Shown: positions 1-10,169 of the stretch, piece by piece | Layout of the letters: each line of letters begins with the position of its first letter | Position numbering within the stretch: the first letter of the stretch is position 1 | Assembly: GCA_014529385.2 (NCBI GenBank) | Contig: CM043967.1 | Location: 128,319,182-128,383,181 of the forward strand | From: Adiantum capillus-veneris | Lineage: Eukaryota > Streptophyta > Polypodiopsida > Polypodiales > Pteridaceae | Reading direction: 5' to 3' | DNA length: 64,000 nt | The notes under the pieces: model-generated | What the model was told of the DNA's origin: nothing | What the model saw: only the letters and a program-made list of their open reading frames with translations | Databases searched by the model: none | Program-made: the position numbers and the translations under genes

Positions 1-634
1 AAGATATTCCTTCTACCATTGTTGTATCTACCCCAACATCAATGAATTGGTAGTTTTGGGTGAAATTTCATGTCCAAAGGCTCATGCTTCTCCTCGAATT
101 TGGCTTGACAAACTTATTAAGCTTCATAAGGTGACTTGTTTCATTGAAGGTTGTTGTTTTGTTGCTTGTCCTTGTGATTCATTGGCTATTTTTGGTTGGC
201 TACCATTGTAAAAGGGTGGATGGTGAGAGGGCTCTCATAACCCTAAGACAGTGTGATAGTGATGCTATAACCAAATCTTGTCACTTGAATCCGCAAGCTC
301 TAGGTGACTTCTTGACCAAATCACAAGGTTGAAGCTAAGTTGTACACCATCCTTCTCTCTCTCTCTCTTGTGTTTTAGTGCGTGAGAGTGTTCCATTGGT
401 GTTAGGGTTAGTGTAAAGTCCTTACTTGATTTTGGGTTGCTCTAACAATTCTCCTCTTTTTTGCTTCCTAGTTCGCTTTTAAACTAGGTGGTGCCCCTTG
501 TGAAGTTGGGTTTTGGCTGTGGGTTTGTTGTTTTGTTGTGTTTGTGGTTGCCCCAGCCCCAATTGAGCAGCACGGGAGCCTTGGGGGGTGTATAGAGGTC
601 GCCTCTCTTGTTGCCCGCCCCAGACCCCGCCTCA
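1..634 (+). repeat. 3' part of a 5' LTR, Tat-like element copy 1
   Basis: This stretch ends in CTCA, four bases before a primer-binding-site-like sequence, which is how an LTR terminus looks. It aligns in blocks with the sequence before the same PBS near 60.6 kb: a CCATTGTAAAAGGGTGG-like block, then the conserved block just before the PBS around 500-630. A short open frame at 144-332 lies inside it and has no known relatives I recognise. The LTR start lies left of the window. The boundary call is inferred from the PBS, not from a pair of LTRs. Confidence 0.6.
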
Positions 635-638
635 ATTT

Positions 639-657
639 TGGTGCCCCCACTGAGGAC
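639..657 (+). promoter_or_regulatory. Primer-binding site (PBS) of copy 1
   Basis: The sequence TGGTGCCCCCACTGAGGAC follows the CA terminus by four bases. The same site recurs at 60,645 and, on the minus strand, next to the LTR at 51,302. Its form resembles the PBS of plant Tat/Athila elements, which lies after an AATTT spacer. The exact tRNA was not identified. Confidence 0.6.
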
Positions 658-709
658 GGCTTGTGTCCTTTTGTGTAGGATCAACCTTTATCATAGTCAA
701 GAAGTTTGC

Positions 710-1162
710 ATGAATCACGAGAATTTGTATGATCCCTTTATTCCCATTGCAAGGCAAAAGGTACACATAATTGGTAGTACTAAGTTGCAATTTCAACGTG
801 TAATTCGTAGAATTTTAGGTCCTCTTAGGTTGGCCGAGATAAACGCTTCAGTAAATCCTTTTATTTTGCCTCTCATTAGGTACGACCTTAGTCTGGACGT
901 CTAAATTTTTGTTTTGTTTTAAGAATTAGAGAATGCATAGACCATGGATAATGGCCCAGGAATAGAGGTTTTCACCTTTCATTTCACTCCACACATTAGA
1001 GTAAACATTGCAATTAGTAGAAAAATCCATTTTCAACAACGTATGGTGTTCATGTTTGGTGCACAAAGAGTAGGAGAAATTCTCGCATCACCAAACCCTG
1101 TCATCCTACCTCTTATTAATTATCATAGGAAATTTGATGTGAATATTTTTATTTTGTTGTAG
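710..1162 (+). CDS. Two short paralogous leader ORFs before gag (copy 1)
   Basis: Two small frames lie between the PBS and gag: one starting at the ATG at 710 (to 904), the other at 944-1162. Their products are related: both contain a K-x-x-F-Q-x-R-like stretch, then G-x-x-R-x-x-E-I-x-A-S-x-N-P, then I-L-P-L-I-x-Y and a terminal DV. They therefore look like a tandem duplication of one small protein of about 60-70 residues. The same pair recurs at 60.7-61.2 kb, broken there by small insertions. I do not recognise the family. Extra ORFs upstream of gag are known in Ogre/Tat elements, which fits this context. Confidence 0.5.
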
Positions 1163-1249
1163 AATAGATTGCAATTTAGAAAATATTATTGTGTAAATCT
1201 TTTAAAGAAAGAAAAAACAAAAAACGTGCGTCACTTTGAAATCAATTCA

Positions 1250-1836
1250 ATGCAGAGCCAACGCCAAATGTCTGGATATCCTCTTTTCTTTGGAGAGCCT
1301 GGAGAGGATGCAGAATTTTTTTAACGAATTTCAAGATGTCTTGCCGTATCAACAGGATAGTAACTGATCAAGAACGTGTAGAAATGTTTGAGGTGGTCCT
1401 TAGGAAAGATGCTAGCACTTGGTTTGATTCTTTGCCTAAGGAAGTTAAGGGGAATTACACAGAAGTTTTGAATCGTTTCAAGAAATACTTCTTTGATCCC
1501 CAAAACACTCAAAAACTATGGCAAGACATTGTTTCTCATAAGCAAAAAGATTTAGATGACTACTACTTGTACAAGCAAGAGTTTCTACGTCTTTGGACTC
1601 TATGGATACGAAATGTTGCTAACCGTGGTGATGATGCATAATTTCTAAAGAAGGAGAGGTTCATATCCGGACTCTTTTCTGACCTTAAGGTAAAAGTTGA
1701 GGCCGGTGCACCTGCTACCTTTGATGCAGCTGGAACTAGGGCTGTTGAGAAATATAGGAAACTCAAGTGCTAAAGGGGGGGAGGTTCCAATAGAAGATCT
1801 TAGACCCAAAGGTAAGTCACAAGAATCAACATCAAG
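1250..1836 (+). pseudogene. gag: Gag (retrotrans_gag) of copy 1, broken
   Basis: This is the capsid-region protein of a Ty3/gypsy element; Gag assembles the particle that packages element RNA. Starting at the ATG at 1250 it matches the gag at 62,310 almost residue for residue: a SGYPLFFGEPGED start, the WFDSLP motif, then LNRFKRYFFDPQNTQ-like and SHKQKDLDDYYLYKQEFLRLW-like stretches. It is disabled by a stop near 1,321 (a changed ELFLANF region), a TAA near 1,639 and a frameshift near 1,770. Similarity stops at about 1,836, where an internal deletion joins gag directly to reverse transcriptase. Confidence 0.85.
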
Positions 1837-2336
1837 CATTCTTTGGAAAGTCAATCAGGGTGTTCATTGATGATTTTTGCATTTATAGCCCAAAATCATT
1901 GCATCTACAAAAGGTCGAAGAAGGTTTTAAAAAACTTTACGACATGGGAGGTCAACTCAACCCCGACAAGTGCCACATAGGTGAGGATGAAGTGATCTTG
2001 CTTGGTCACAAGGTTTCCTATAAAGGTATTGAGGTGGATCTAGCAAAGGAAAAAGCTCTCATTGAGCTACCATCACCAAAGAGTCTTAAGAAGGTCATCT
2101 CATTCATTCAAAAGGTGAAGTATATATCACGCTTCATTCACTTAGCCCCAAAGTTACTTCACCCTTTGCAAAAGTTGACACAACAAGTAGAATTTGCATG
2201 GTCTGATGATCTTGAAGAGTATTTTTGTAATATTAAAGTGATTCTGTCAGAGCTACCAACACTCATGCCTCCTTGTTGGGAGTACACATTCTTTGTTAGC
2301 TCCAGTGTTGGGAAGGAAACAATTGGTGCATGCAGA
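1837..2336 (+). pseudogene. pol: Reverse transcriptase palm to RNase H start, Tat-like fragment
   Basis: The frame opens with VFIDDFCIYS, carrying the F-x-DD catalytic signature of reverse transcriptase. It continues through LLGHKVSYKGIEVD, a thumb region, and SRFIHLAPKLLHPLQKLT. It ends inside the first RNase H domain at FFVSSSVGKETIGA, where the usual catalytic Asp of the V-D-A-S motif is Ser. It is closely related to the RT end at 31.93-32.3 kb. Protease and the RT fingers are missing because gag is fused directly to this palm segment. Similarity ends near 2,336. The piece belongs to the Tat lineage, judged by its likeness to the dual-RNase-H copy at 32-33 kb. Confidence 0.8.
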
Positions 2337-2585
2337 TTCATAGAATTTATTCTTTCTGCATCTTTTTGCACTGCAAGTGCAATCTCTACTGGAGATTTAT
2401 TATGAGTTTACACCTTGCCAAGTACTGGCTTAGGATTGGTGTCTGTGGTTGGATGGTCTAAGCTCTATTAGCTTACTCCAGTCCAACTTGCTTTCAACCT
2501 AGTTGGCTATCTCCACTCCATATCAAATATATGCCTAGATACTCAATGGTTTAGTCCTAGTTTATCGTCAATCGTGGAAGACTGT
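2337..2585. other. Unassigned spacer
   Basis: About 250 bases between the Tat RT relic and the chromovirus relic. No open frame, repeat or known motif is visible. Confidence 0.5.
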
Positions 2586-3183
2586 CTGTAAGTGGTTGGG
2601 GGAAAGCAACTCCCTATTACTGTTGCTATTCATCCCATGTTGGATGGGCAGCTAAGAGCATACGTTAGCACAAAGCATTCTAAATGGGCGATTCTCTTCC
2701 TATTCTAGAATTTGCTTAGGTTTTCCGCTTTGAACACCTGTTGTGGTGGTGTTGGATACCGATTCAATAGTTTCATAAGTCAAGGACTTAGTAGGTGTGC
2801 TGACAAAGCATGTTGGCATGTAACCTTCATTAGGGGTGAACATGTAGTTCCGTGTGTTCCAAAATGTTCAACAGTCTCACATGAGGAAACTCCCTATTCT
2901 GTCCCTAAGTAGCTATGAGATTTTCAAGATACCCATGCCAGTTGGAAATTTGGCTCACAACTTCATGGAAAGTTGTGCCAATTGAGTTACCTTTTAGATA
3001 CACGTGGTTGCAAAAGGACAACAATGTGAAAAATCAAGATGTTGCTCTTGGTTTCATTGAACCTCCTCACTGCACCAAGTATCATATGCAGAATTGGCTC
3101 GCGTATGGGATGCCAATAAGGTAAACATCAGTGTTCTTATGAAGATACTACCACTTGTGTTTTCGAGGACGAAAACGCTTCTC
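2586..3183 (+). pseudogene. Degraded chromovirus integrase and 3' end
   Basis: Near 2,620-2,680 a frame reads HPMLDGQL followed by RAYVSTKHSKWA. This matches the integrase region around HPQTDGQTE and the following alpha helix of chromovirus-type Ty3/gypsy elements, but the E of the DDE triad is lost. The end at 3,155-3,183 reads VFEDENASP in one frame, a usual C-terminal ending of these polyproteins just before the polypurine tract. Everything between is riddled with stops. The identification rests on these two short islands. Confidence 0.5.
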
Positions 3184-3375
3184 CAAGGGGGGGGGTAATG
3201 TCAGGCCAAGGGCCACCCTGGAGGTCAAGGACCTGGCGAAGGGCCGGCTGCCCAGTAGAGAAGGGATCCTAGGGCTAGGAGGCTATAAAAGGGAGGTTGG
3301 GCGGAGGATTCGGACATGGCACTTCCCAGGGTTTCATGGAGAGGGTCCACTTCTTTTGATTTCTAGGCATTGCTG
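3182..3375 (+). repeat. Polypurine tract and start of a 3' LTR
   Basis: A run of nine G preceded by CCAA (3,182-3,195) and TAA leads into TGTCAGGCCAAGGG at 3,199, the expected PPT-LTR junction. A TATA box (CTATAAAAGGG) sits at 3,293-3,303, so the LTR promoter is recognisable. The LTR appears cut off by the LINE fragment that follows; its right edge is approximate. Confidence 0.6.
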
Positions 3376-4640
3376 ATTAAAAGAAATATCCAGAGTTTCC
3401 ATTTGAAGAATTACAAGGCTAGGAATGGACTAACCTTTGAAGAATTGGTGGTTTCCAATGCTAACTTCACCCCTAGGGGTTTTGACCTTGTGTGCAAGTT
3501 TTGGAAAGCTTGAAACAACAGAAAAGCTGAATGGACTTCTCTGATAGAATGGTGTTCTTGGAGTTCATTTTGGCTGCAAGACTCTATATGGTTTGATTGG
3601 TAAGAAAAGCTCAATGGTTGGAGCTTATCCAGAAGGGCGCATAAATGTTTTAAGGTAGGATTGAAGAGTTGAAAGGATGTTTACAAGGAGGGGACTTGGC
3701 TCTCCAAAACTCAGCTCTTACAACAATTTTAGATTTCTCAAGGGTGTGTTGACCTAGTCCTTAGCAAAATTTAGGCAATGCAAGTGTCTCACAATGCTAC
3801 TTCAGGGGTTGTTCCTTCTCTTTGTTTAAGGTCTGCAGAACTATCTATGAATGCAAAGGGAACCTTGGCAAAATGGACGGTCAGCTAGTCGCAAATCTTA
3901 GGGGACTCGCTTGGAAGACAAGCAATGGAGCTTCAAATGTCAATGTATATGGGCATTTCCTCTCTCCATTAAGCATAGTTTCTTGTTGTGGCTCTTTTTG
4001 CACCAGGGGGTCTGGATAGGATCAAAGGCTAAAGCCATTGGTGTATCTAATGGTATTGCACACTCATGTAAAGTCCATGAGGAAACCTTGTTTCACCTGT
4101 TCATCAACTATAAATATAACACCCTTTTTGAAAGAGAATTCCAAGTGGCATGCTTTGTTGAGAATTCAAAGTTAACCTAGAGGTCTATCTTAATTGGTGA
4201 ATGCAGGTACAAATATTCCTCTGTGGTGGACTTGTACGAGAGGAGCCCTTCTCTGGTAGATTTGGATTGAAAGGAACAAAGCAATTTTTGGAGATATCGT
4301 TTTTTTCATTCACCTTTCCCCGTTGATGTTGGCTTCAGAGGTGTAATGATGTAATTGGTTACTCATTCTTCTCAAGTTTCTTACTGTGATATCAAGAGTC
4401 TGCAAAAGGAGTTGAGATGGCAAAGATGGAGGATTGCGTGTTTGTCTTTCTATGAGCTTAGGAGATTCAAGGTCGTTTTAAGTTATCTAATTTTCCCTGA
4501 TGCTCCCTTTCTACTCAGGCTTCTCTCTTTTGGCCACGATATATTGCCCCTATCCTATCTTAGGCGGTTGTACTTTCTTTTTTCTCTAATCAATTCAATT
4601 GTTTTTCTCTATAAAAAAACAAACCTCCATTTTATAGTTT
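3376..4640 (+). pseudogene. LINE (non-LTR retrotransposon) ORF2 3' fragment
   Basis: The frame at 3,911-4,180 resembles the reverse-transcriptase zinc-binding region (zf-RVT) at the end of plant LINE ORF2. It has W-x-FPLSIKHSFLLWLFLHQG, then G-V-S-N-G-I-x-x-x-C and ETLFHLFINY, where family members usually read ETIEHLFxxC. About 80 bases further on, near 4,260, another frame reads IWIERNKAIFGD, the typical extreme C terminus. An A-rich stretch at 4,613-4,622 may mark the old 3' tail. Upstream (3,400-3,900) is decayed RT-end sequence. Frames shift several times, so it is dead, and the left edge is approximate. Confidence 0.65.
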
Positions 4641-5436
4641 CTCCTCCCTTCCATATTTGATGTCCGTGTGTCTGACCTTAGACCTTTTACATACTGAATA
4701 AAACCAATCTATTAAATCGAGTCCTAAGGTTACATGTCCTCTTCATATGCACGTGGCTTGTGAACACTCGTCTTTGGATGATTGGTCCTTGAGTTAAGAT
4801 TTATCTTATGTACTTCGGGATTAGTACGACTTAGCTCTTGAGCTATTATTATCCATTGAGATTAATATAGAAGGGGACAGGTGCCGGCATTGTGGTTACT
4901 ACTTATTATTAATATTCATAATATACGTCCAACCCTCCGGGCTTGGAGGGGCCAGCGTTCGAAATTCAAAGCTCCAGAACTTCAGAAGAAAGTGCGGATC
5001 ATTTGGAGCATGTGCCCGTGTTGTGGGTGGCATATCTCTATCTGTATGGATATATAGAGGCATATTATGATTAGAGCCGCCAACGAGCGATGATGCCAAT
5101 TTTCAAACCATCGCCAATAAAATATACATAATGGAATGCCCACGTAGAAGGAAGCAAGGATCACGATGATGATGATGGAGAGTTTGTTATTGCTGCGTTG
5201 GAGAAAATGCCAACAACTCAAGCTGCAATGCTGCATCGTGCACGCAGGCCAAACGAGAAAGATTATAGGATGCCAGCCTCGACTCTCTCTCTCTCTCTCT
5301 CTCTCTTCTCGGGCGTACCGACTTCTTGTGGTCCCCCTCCTCACTTAGGTGGTGGTCACACGAAGGATAGTTATCAGTTACCTTTTGTGATAACGATGCC
5401 TTTGTCTTCGTCACACATGGAAAACTATGCACTGGG
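4641..5436. other. Intergenic, no gene seen; one CT microsatellite
   Basis: No convincing reading frame. It contains a (CT)12 tract at 5,283-5,306, which explains several low-complexity Ser-Leu frames on both strands. Confidence 0.6.
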
Positions 5437-5472
5437 TTTTGCAACTATGCCCAAATCGGCATAGTTGCAAAA
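5437..5472. repeat. Perfect 15-bp inverted repeat, 6-nt loop
   Basis: TTTTGCAACTATGCC at 5,437-5,451 is the exact reverse complement of 5,458-5,472, separated by CAAATC. Transcribed in either direction it would form a stable hairpin. No flanking element or gene was found that explains it. Confidence 0.85.
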
Positions 5473-5702
5473 GCTAAATATATATTGGCTTCCATATAAA
5501 TAAACTCATTTGTCAATAAGATTCCATGGAATCTTCGATTATTGTCCACTCTGCCTCCCTCTCGACATCTCCTCCACCCCCTACCCCTTAGTGTCACCAT
5601 CGCTCATTCTCTCCTTCCCTCGCCTACGATCACCTACTACATGCGCTTGCTTTGTGCATAGCACGCTGCCAAGGACAGGCCGCTCGCAGGTGCCCTGCAT
5701 GG

Positions 5703-5853
5703 ATATATATATATATATATATATATAGATAGATAGATAGATAGATAGAAAGAGAGAGAGAGAGAGAGAGAGAAGGCTCTACAAGAGTGAGCGCACAAAC
5801 ATGAGCCTTGAAGGCATGTGTTACACGAGAGAGAAAGTTTTGCTTGTGGATTG

Positions 5854-5925
<72 letters not shown>
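5703..5925. repeat. Compound microsatellite cluster
   Basis: In order: (AT)n at 5,703-5,727, (GATA)n to about 5,750, (GA)n to 5,773, then after 80 bases (GT)18 at 5,857-5,892 and (GA)n at 5,893-5,925. The repeated Ser-Leu and Thr-His frames over it are artefacts. Confidence 0.95.
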
Positions 5926-5927
<2 letters not shown>

Positions 5928-6132
5928 TTTTGTGTTTTCTAGTGAATTAAGAGAGGAGAACACGAGAGAATTCTCCACTTTTTTTTCCAAAATGGGAACC
6001 TTGTTCCTCAAGCAATGATACTAGCAGCATCCATATTTTATTCAATCATTAGGCAGAACCTTTGCAGATTCCGTTCTGATGCACGACTCACCTTTGTCCA
6101 TGCTAAGCAAAAACTCCAAGGCTTCAAGCAGG

Positions 6133-6207
6133 GTTTGAACTCAAACAGTCGAAAGTTCAAATCGACTCTCGCTGAGATAACCAGCTCGCCCACCCACTTC
6201 GGATGAC
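6133..6207 (-). repeat. tRNA-like sequence, possible SINE head
   Basis: Read on the minus strand, about 72 bases carry a box-B-like GAGTTCAAACCC near the left end. Before it is a central stem (AGTCGA pairing with TCGACT), and before that a GGTTATCTCAGCGAG stretch reminiscent of box A. The order and spacing are tRNA-like, as in plant SINEs. No clear tail or target duplication was found, so the call is tentative. Confidence 0.3.
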
Positions 6208-6291
6208 TGCTGTGTGCCCATTTTCTTACAAAAATAATTGTGTTGGCTAAAACGTTCCCTTCTTCTAAAAATAATCGTGTTGGCTAAAAAG

Positions 6292-6315
6292 TACCCGATC
6301 ATTATTGATCGGGTA
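6292..6315. repeat. 10-bp inverted repeat, 4-nt loop
   Basis: TACCCGATCA at 6,292-6,301 pairs perfectly with TGATCGGGTA at 6,306-6,315. A directly repeated TGTTGGCTAAAA lies just upstream, at about 6,241 and 6,279. Confidence 0.8.
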
Positions 6316-6458
6316 GTTGTGTTGGGTATTGAAATAAAGGGAGGTAATCTTCTTCAATTTCACGTAAGTGAATTTGTTGATCATTACCTTGCTATATAGC
6401 TATTCAAGTAAATATTGCTTCTTAATCTCAATGTCTTAGGTGGAAAAGGTACTATGGA

Positions 6459-7790
6459 GATACTTGTTGATAGTGGTCACTTTTCTCATCAAACAAATGC
6501 ACATCTTGCTTCATTGTTGGCCAAAACACTCCAGACTAGTAGCAAAACTGAATAAAGACACCCAGAAAAATGTAAATTTCAATAGTGTTCAAACGTTTTT
6601 AAACTTACCTAACCGAATTTCAGAATGTCCATGAGTGCTTTGAGACCTTTCTCGCACCATACACATCTAGTAACATCGGTCTTTTCAAAAGGAATAGAAT
6701 TATACATAACTACCGGACAAGTGTTAATGCACTCTGGCATTCGACGATCGTGAAAGCATGCAAGTCTTCCATTATCTACATCCAAATGGCCTTTACTTGG
6801 GAGAACGTGCTAATTTTCTTTGCCATTGAGACTCATTAAAGCTTCCCCTTCCTTGAAAGTAAGGACATTCCACATTGTTGCATCTCAAATCCCTTTCACA
6901 TTGGCTAAAACAAACAATGCCATTAAATATATCATTGATGCAAGTAACATGCTCCCATCAAATCCGTGCTCCATACCTTATATAGCAGAGTTGTCTTTTT
7001 GAGGAGGAAGTTGAAAGGCAGCATACCTATTATAGAAAACAAGCATTTCCAAAACCTTAGTCACATTTGCAATAGATGAAAGTGCAATATATGGATTTGT
7101 TTGCAAAGGAAGAAATGAATAACATCGAGTACACATGCATGCAATGCCATCTTCAACTATGGTTGGAGATTCTTTTGAGCCGACAAATGAAGGTGATGGT
7201 CGATCATTGCAAAGCACCTTGTAAAATTGTGAATATTCATGATCCAACAGGTAAAACAACTCATTTGTATCATTGCATGCAGGTTCAAGCTTTCAATGTA
7301 AGTGGACGTAAAGAGAAGTTTTCATTATCCACTTTGAAATGCTCTTTCAAAGCTTCAATAGTCATAGTGTGATATTGATTTTCAAACATCAGAATAAGCT
7401 TCTGCTTACAGAGAGGACCAAAGATAGTGATATGATGTCTCATTGCACATGTTGAACAACAATCATCCTAGGGTAAACGAGCCAGTTTAGTGAAGTCTAC
7501 ATTGAGTAAGACATTGCGCACAGTTTGCTGAATCATTTCAAGCTTGGAGGGGCTCAATCAAAAGACCTACGCAGGAGGTATTTACAACAAAAGTTTCATC
7601 ATGATCTACTGTTGGACGACGAAGATCAAGCAGGTTTTTTGCATTCCTATGTAACAAAATGTGAGAGAGTGCGACAACCTCCAAGGGGGAGTTTAGAGAC
7701 AAATGCACCAACAAAGATACACATGATCTGATTACCAAGATCTCATTGTAGTTGAGATAACCACAAATCACCCGCCTCAGGCTATCACTT
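6459..7790 (-). pseudogene. Unrecognised Cys-rich spliced gene, copy P1
   Basis: On the minus strand, blocks follow one another: a 77-codon frame (7,771-7,538), a stretch around TVRNVLLNVDFTKLARLP, the frame 7,259-6,978, and a Cys-rich exon. The 93-residue frame 7,259-6,978 is identical in all three copies. In this copy the Cys-rich exon (about 6,890-6,600) carries two one-base indels, so it is not translatable. At its left end a minus-strand frame reads VFWPTMKQDVHL, reminiscent of the integrase zinc-domain region of gypsy elements. I do not recognise the protein. A TATA-like stretch at 7,801-7,818 could drive it. Confidence 0.45.
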
Positions 7791-7800
7791 AACTAGAGCA

Positions 7801-7850
7801 TTTATATTATATATTTTAGGGGTAGGACGGTCATAAAGAGGGGCCCGCCT
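7801..7850 (-). promoter_or_regulatory. Putative core promoter of the Cys-rich gene (P1)
   Basis: Read on the minus strand, GGGCGGGCCCCTC-like sequence is followed about 25 bases on by AAATATATAATATAAA, just upstream of the first minus-strand frame. The same arrangement is kept in the other copies, near 9,665-9,715 and 15,915-15,965. This is inferred from spacing and composition only. Confidence 0.35.
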
Positions 7851-8329
7851 TTTAATTGGTGCTCTAGCCTAGAGCGTAATAGAGTACACTTTTTGCAAAC
7901 CATAATCACTTGGAAAAGACAAACCAACAATGTTTTCTTATACATGCCCAAACTTAGAGCAAAGTCGAGAGGTGAAAAGGCCCAAACTTAGGGCAAAAAT
8001 TTTCCAAGAGGAGTGTTTTTTTTTCGTGATGTGTGAATCGACAAACCTCTCTCTACCCTTTCTCAACGTTCAATTTGCCTCTTCAATTTTATTAAACTAC
8101 ACCTCCATGCTAAATTTTCCTCCTCAACCCATTCTCTTGGCGTTCAACTTTCCTCTTCATTTTTATTAAACTACGCTCAATTTTCAACTCAACCTCGTTC
8201 TCTGAGCTTTTATCATTAATTAAAACCTTGATGTCTCAACCAATATTAGAAAAAACCGGGGTTTTTAGTGTATTTTAGCGAGTTGAAATTGTAAAATCTT
8301 GGTTGATTTTGAGTTGGGTGATACTTGTT

Positions 8330-9655
8330 GATAGTGGTCACTTTTCTCATCAAACAAATGCACATCTTGCTTCATTGTTGGCCAAAACACTCCAGACTAG
8401 TAGCAAAACTGAATAAAGACACCCAGAAAAATGTAAATTTCAATAGTGTTCAAACGTTTTTAAACTTACCTAACCGAATTTCAGAATGTCCATGAGTGCT
8501 TTGAGACCTTTCCTCGCACCATACACATCTAGTAACATCGGTCTTTTCAAAAGGAATAGAATTATACATAACTACCGGACAAGTGTTAATGCACTCTGGC
8601 ATTCGACGATCGTGAAAGCATGCAAGTCTTCCATTATCTACATCCAAATGGCCTTTACTTGGAGAACGTGCTAATTTTCTTTGCCATTGAGACTCATTAA
8701 AGCTTCCCCTTCCTTGAAAGTAAGGACATTCCACATTGTTGCATCTCAAATCCCTTTCACATTGGCTAAAACAAACAATGCCATTAAATATATCATTGAT
8801 GCAAGTAACATGCTCCCATCAAATCCGTGCTCCATACCTTATATAGCAGAGTTGTCTTTTTGAGGAGGAAGTTGAAAGGCAGCATACCTATTATAGAAAA
8901 CAAGCATTTCCAAAACCTTAGTCACATTTGCAATAGATGAAAGTGCAATATATGGATTTGTTTGCAAAGGAAGAAATGAATAACATCGAGTACACATGCA
9001 TGCAATGCCATCTTCAACTATGGTTGGAGATTCTTTTGAGCCGACAAATGAAGGTGATGGTCGATCATTGCAAAGCACCTTGTAAAATTGTGAATATTCA
9101 TGATCCAACAGGTAAAACAACTCATTTGTATCATTGCATGCAGGTTCAAGCTTTCAATGTAAGTGGACGTAAAGAGAAGTTTTCATTATCCACTTTGAAA
9201 TGCTCTTTCAAAGCTTCAATAGTCATAGTGTGATATTGATTTTCAAACATCAGAATAAGCTTCTGCTTACAGAGAGGACCAAAGATAGTGATATGATGTC
9301 TCATTGCACATGTTGAACAACAATCATCCTAGGGTAAACGAGCCAGTTTAGTGAAGTCTACATTGAGTAAGACATTGCGCACAGTTTGCTGAATCATTTC
9401 AAGCTTGGAGGGGCTCAATCAAAAGACCTACGCAGGAGGTATTTACAACAAAAGTTTCATCATGATCTACTGTTGGACGACGAAGATCAAGCAGGTTTTT
9501 TGCATTCCTATGTAACAAAAAATGTGAGAGAGTGCGACAACCTCCAAGGGGGAGTTTAGAGACAAATGCACCAACAAAGATACACATGATCTGATTACCA
9601 AGATCTCATTGTAGTTGAGATAACCACAAAATCACCCGCCTCAGGCTATCACTTA
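8330..9655 (-). CDS. Unrecognised Cys-rich spliced gene, copy P2
   Basis: This is the best-preserved of three copies. The frame at 9,120-8,888 ends FYN at a GTATGC donor. An acceptor (TGTTTTAG) at 8,766 opens a second exon at 8,765-8,470, and the 122-bp intron joins the two in frame (phase 2). The second exon encodes a Cys-rich stretch: QCERDLRCNNVECPYF, then RLACFHDRRMPECINTCP, then VTRCVWCEE. It ends at a canonical GTAAGT donor at 8,469. Upstream minus-strand frames (9,587-9,399 and the TVRNVLLNVDFTK region) are probable earlier parts with frameshifts. No family is recognised. Conserved splice sites in an in-frame arrangement argue that it was a real gene or captured gene fragment. Confidence 0.45.
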
Positions 9656-10168
9656 ACTAGAGCATTTATATTATATATTTTAGGGGTAGGACGGTCATAA
9701 AGAGGGGCCCGCCTTTTAATTGGTGCCTCTAGCCTAGAGCGTAATAGAGTACACTTTTTGCAAACCATAATCACTTGGAAAAGACAAACCAACAATGTTT
9801 TCTTATACATGCCCAAACTTAGAGCAAAGTCGAGAGGTGAAAAGGCCCAAACTTAGGGCAAAAATTTTCCAAGAGGAGTGTTTTTTTTTCGTGATGTGTG
9901 AATCGACAACACCTCTCTCTACCCTTTCTCAACGTTCAATTTGCCTCTTCAATTTTATTAAACTACACCTCCATGCTAAATTTTCCTCCTCAACCCATTC
10001 TCTTGGCGTTCAACTTTCCTCTTCATTTTTATTAAACTACGCTCAATTTTCCAACTCAACCTCGTTCTCTGAGCTTATTATCATTAATTAAAACCTTGAT
10101 GTCTCAACCAATATTAGAAAAACCCGGGGTTTAGTGTATTTTAGCGAGTTGAAATTGTAAAATCTTGG
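8330..10168. repeat. 1.87-kb tandem duplication, unit 2
   Basis: The second unit runs to about 10,168, where unit 1 had ended. It then continues into sequence (from AGATTTTGAGCTTGCC) that unit 1 lacks, so this is the more complete copy. Confidence 0.95.
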
Positions 10169-10169
10169 T

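Larger units (their letters stand above)
6459..8329. repeat. 1.87-kb tandem duplication, unit 1
   Basis: From GATACTTGTTGATAGTGG at 6,459 the sequence is repeated nearly identically from 8,330, an offset of 1,871 bases. Unit 1 ends inside the GAGTTGG junction at about 8,318-8,329. Differences are mainly single-base indels, for example an extra G near 6,800 and a missing C near 6,650, which break the Cys-rich exon in this unit. Confidence 0.95.

Noticed and set aside
5637-6011. Long minus-strand frame with Ser-Leu and Thr-His repeats
   Set aside because: It is only the translation of GA, GT and TA microsatellites.
7076-7372. 98-codon plus-strand frame, identical in three copies
   Set aside because: It overlaps the minus-strand exon, which has splice sites and continues in frame. 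The identity reflects the duplication, not coding.
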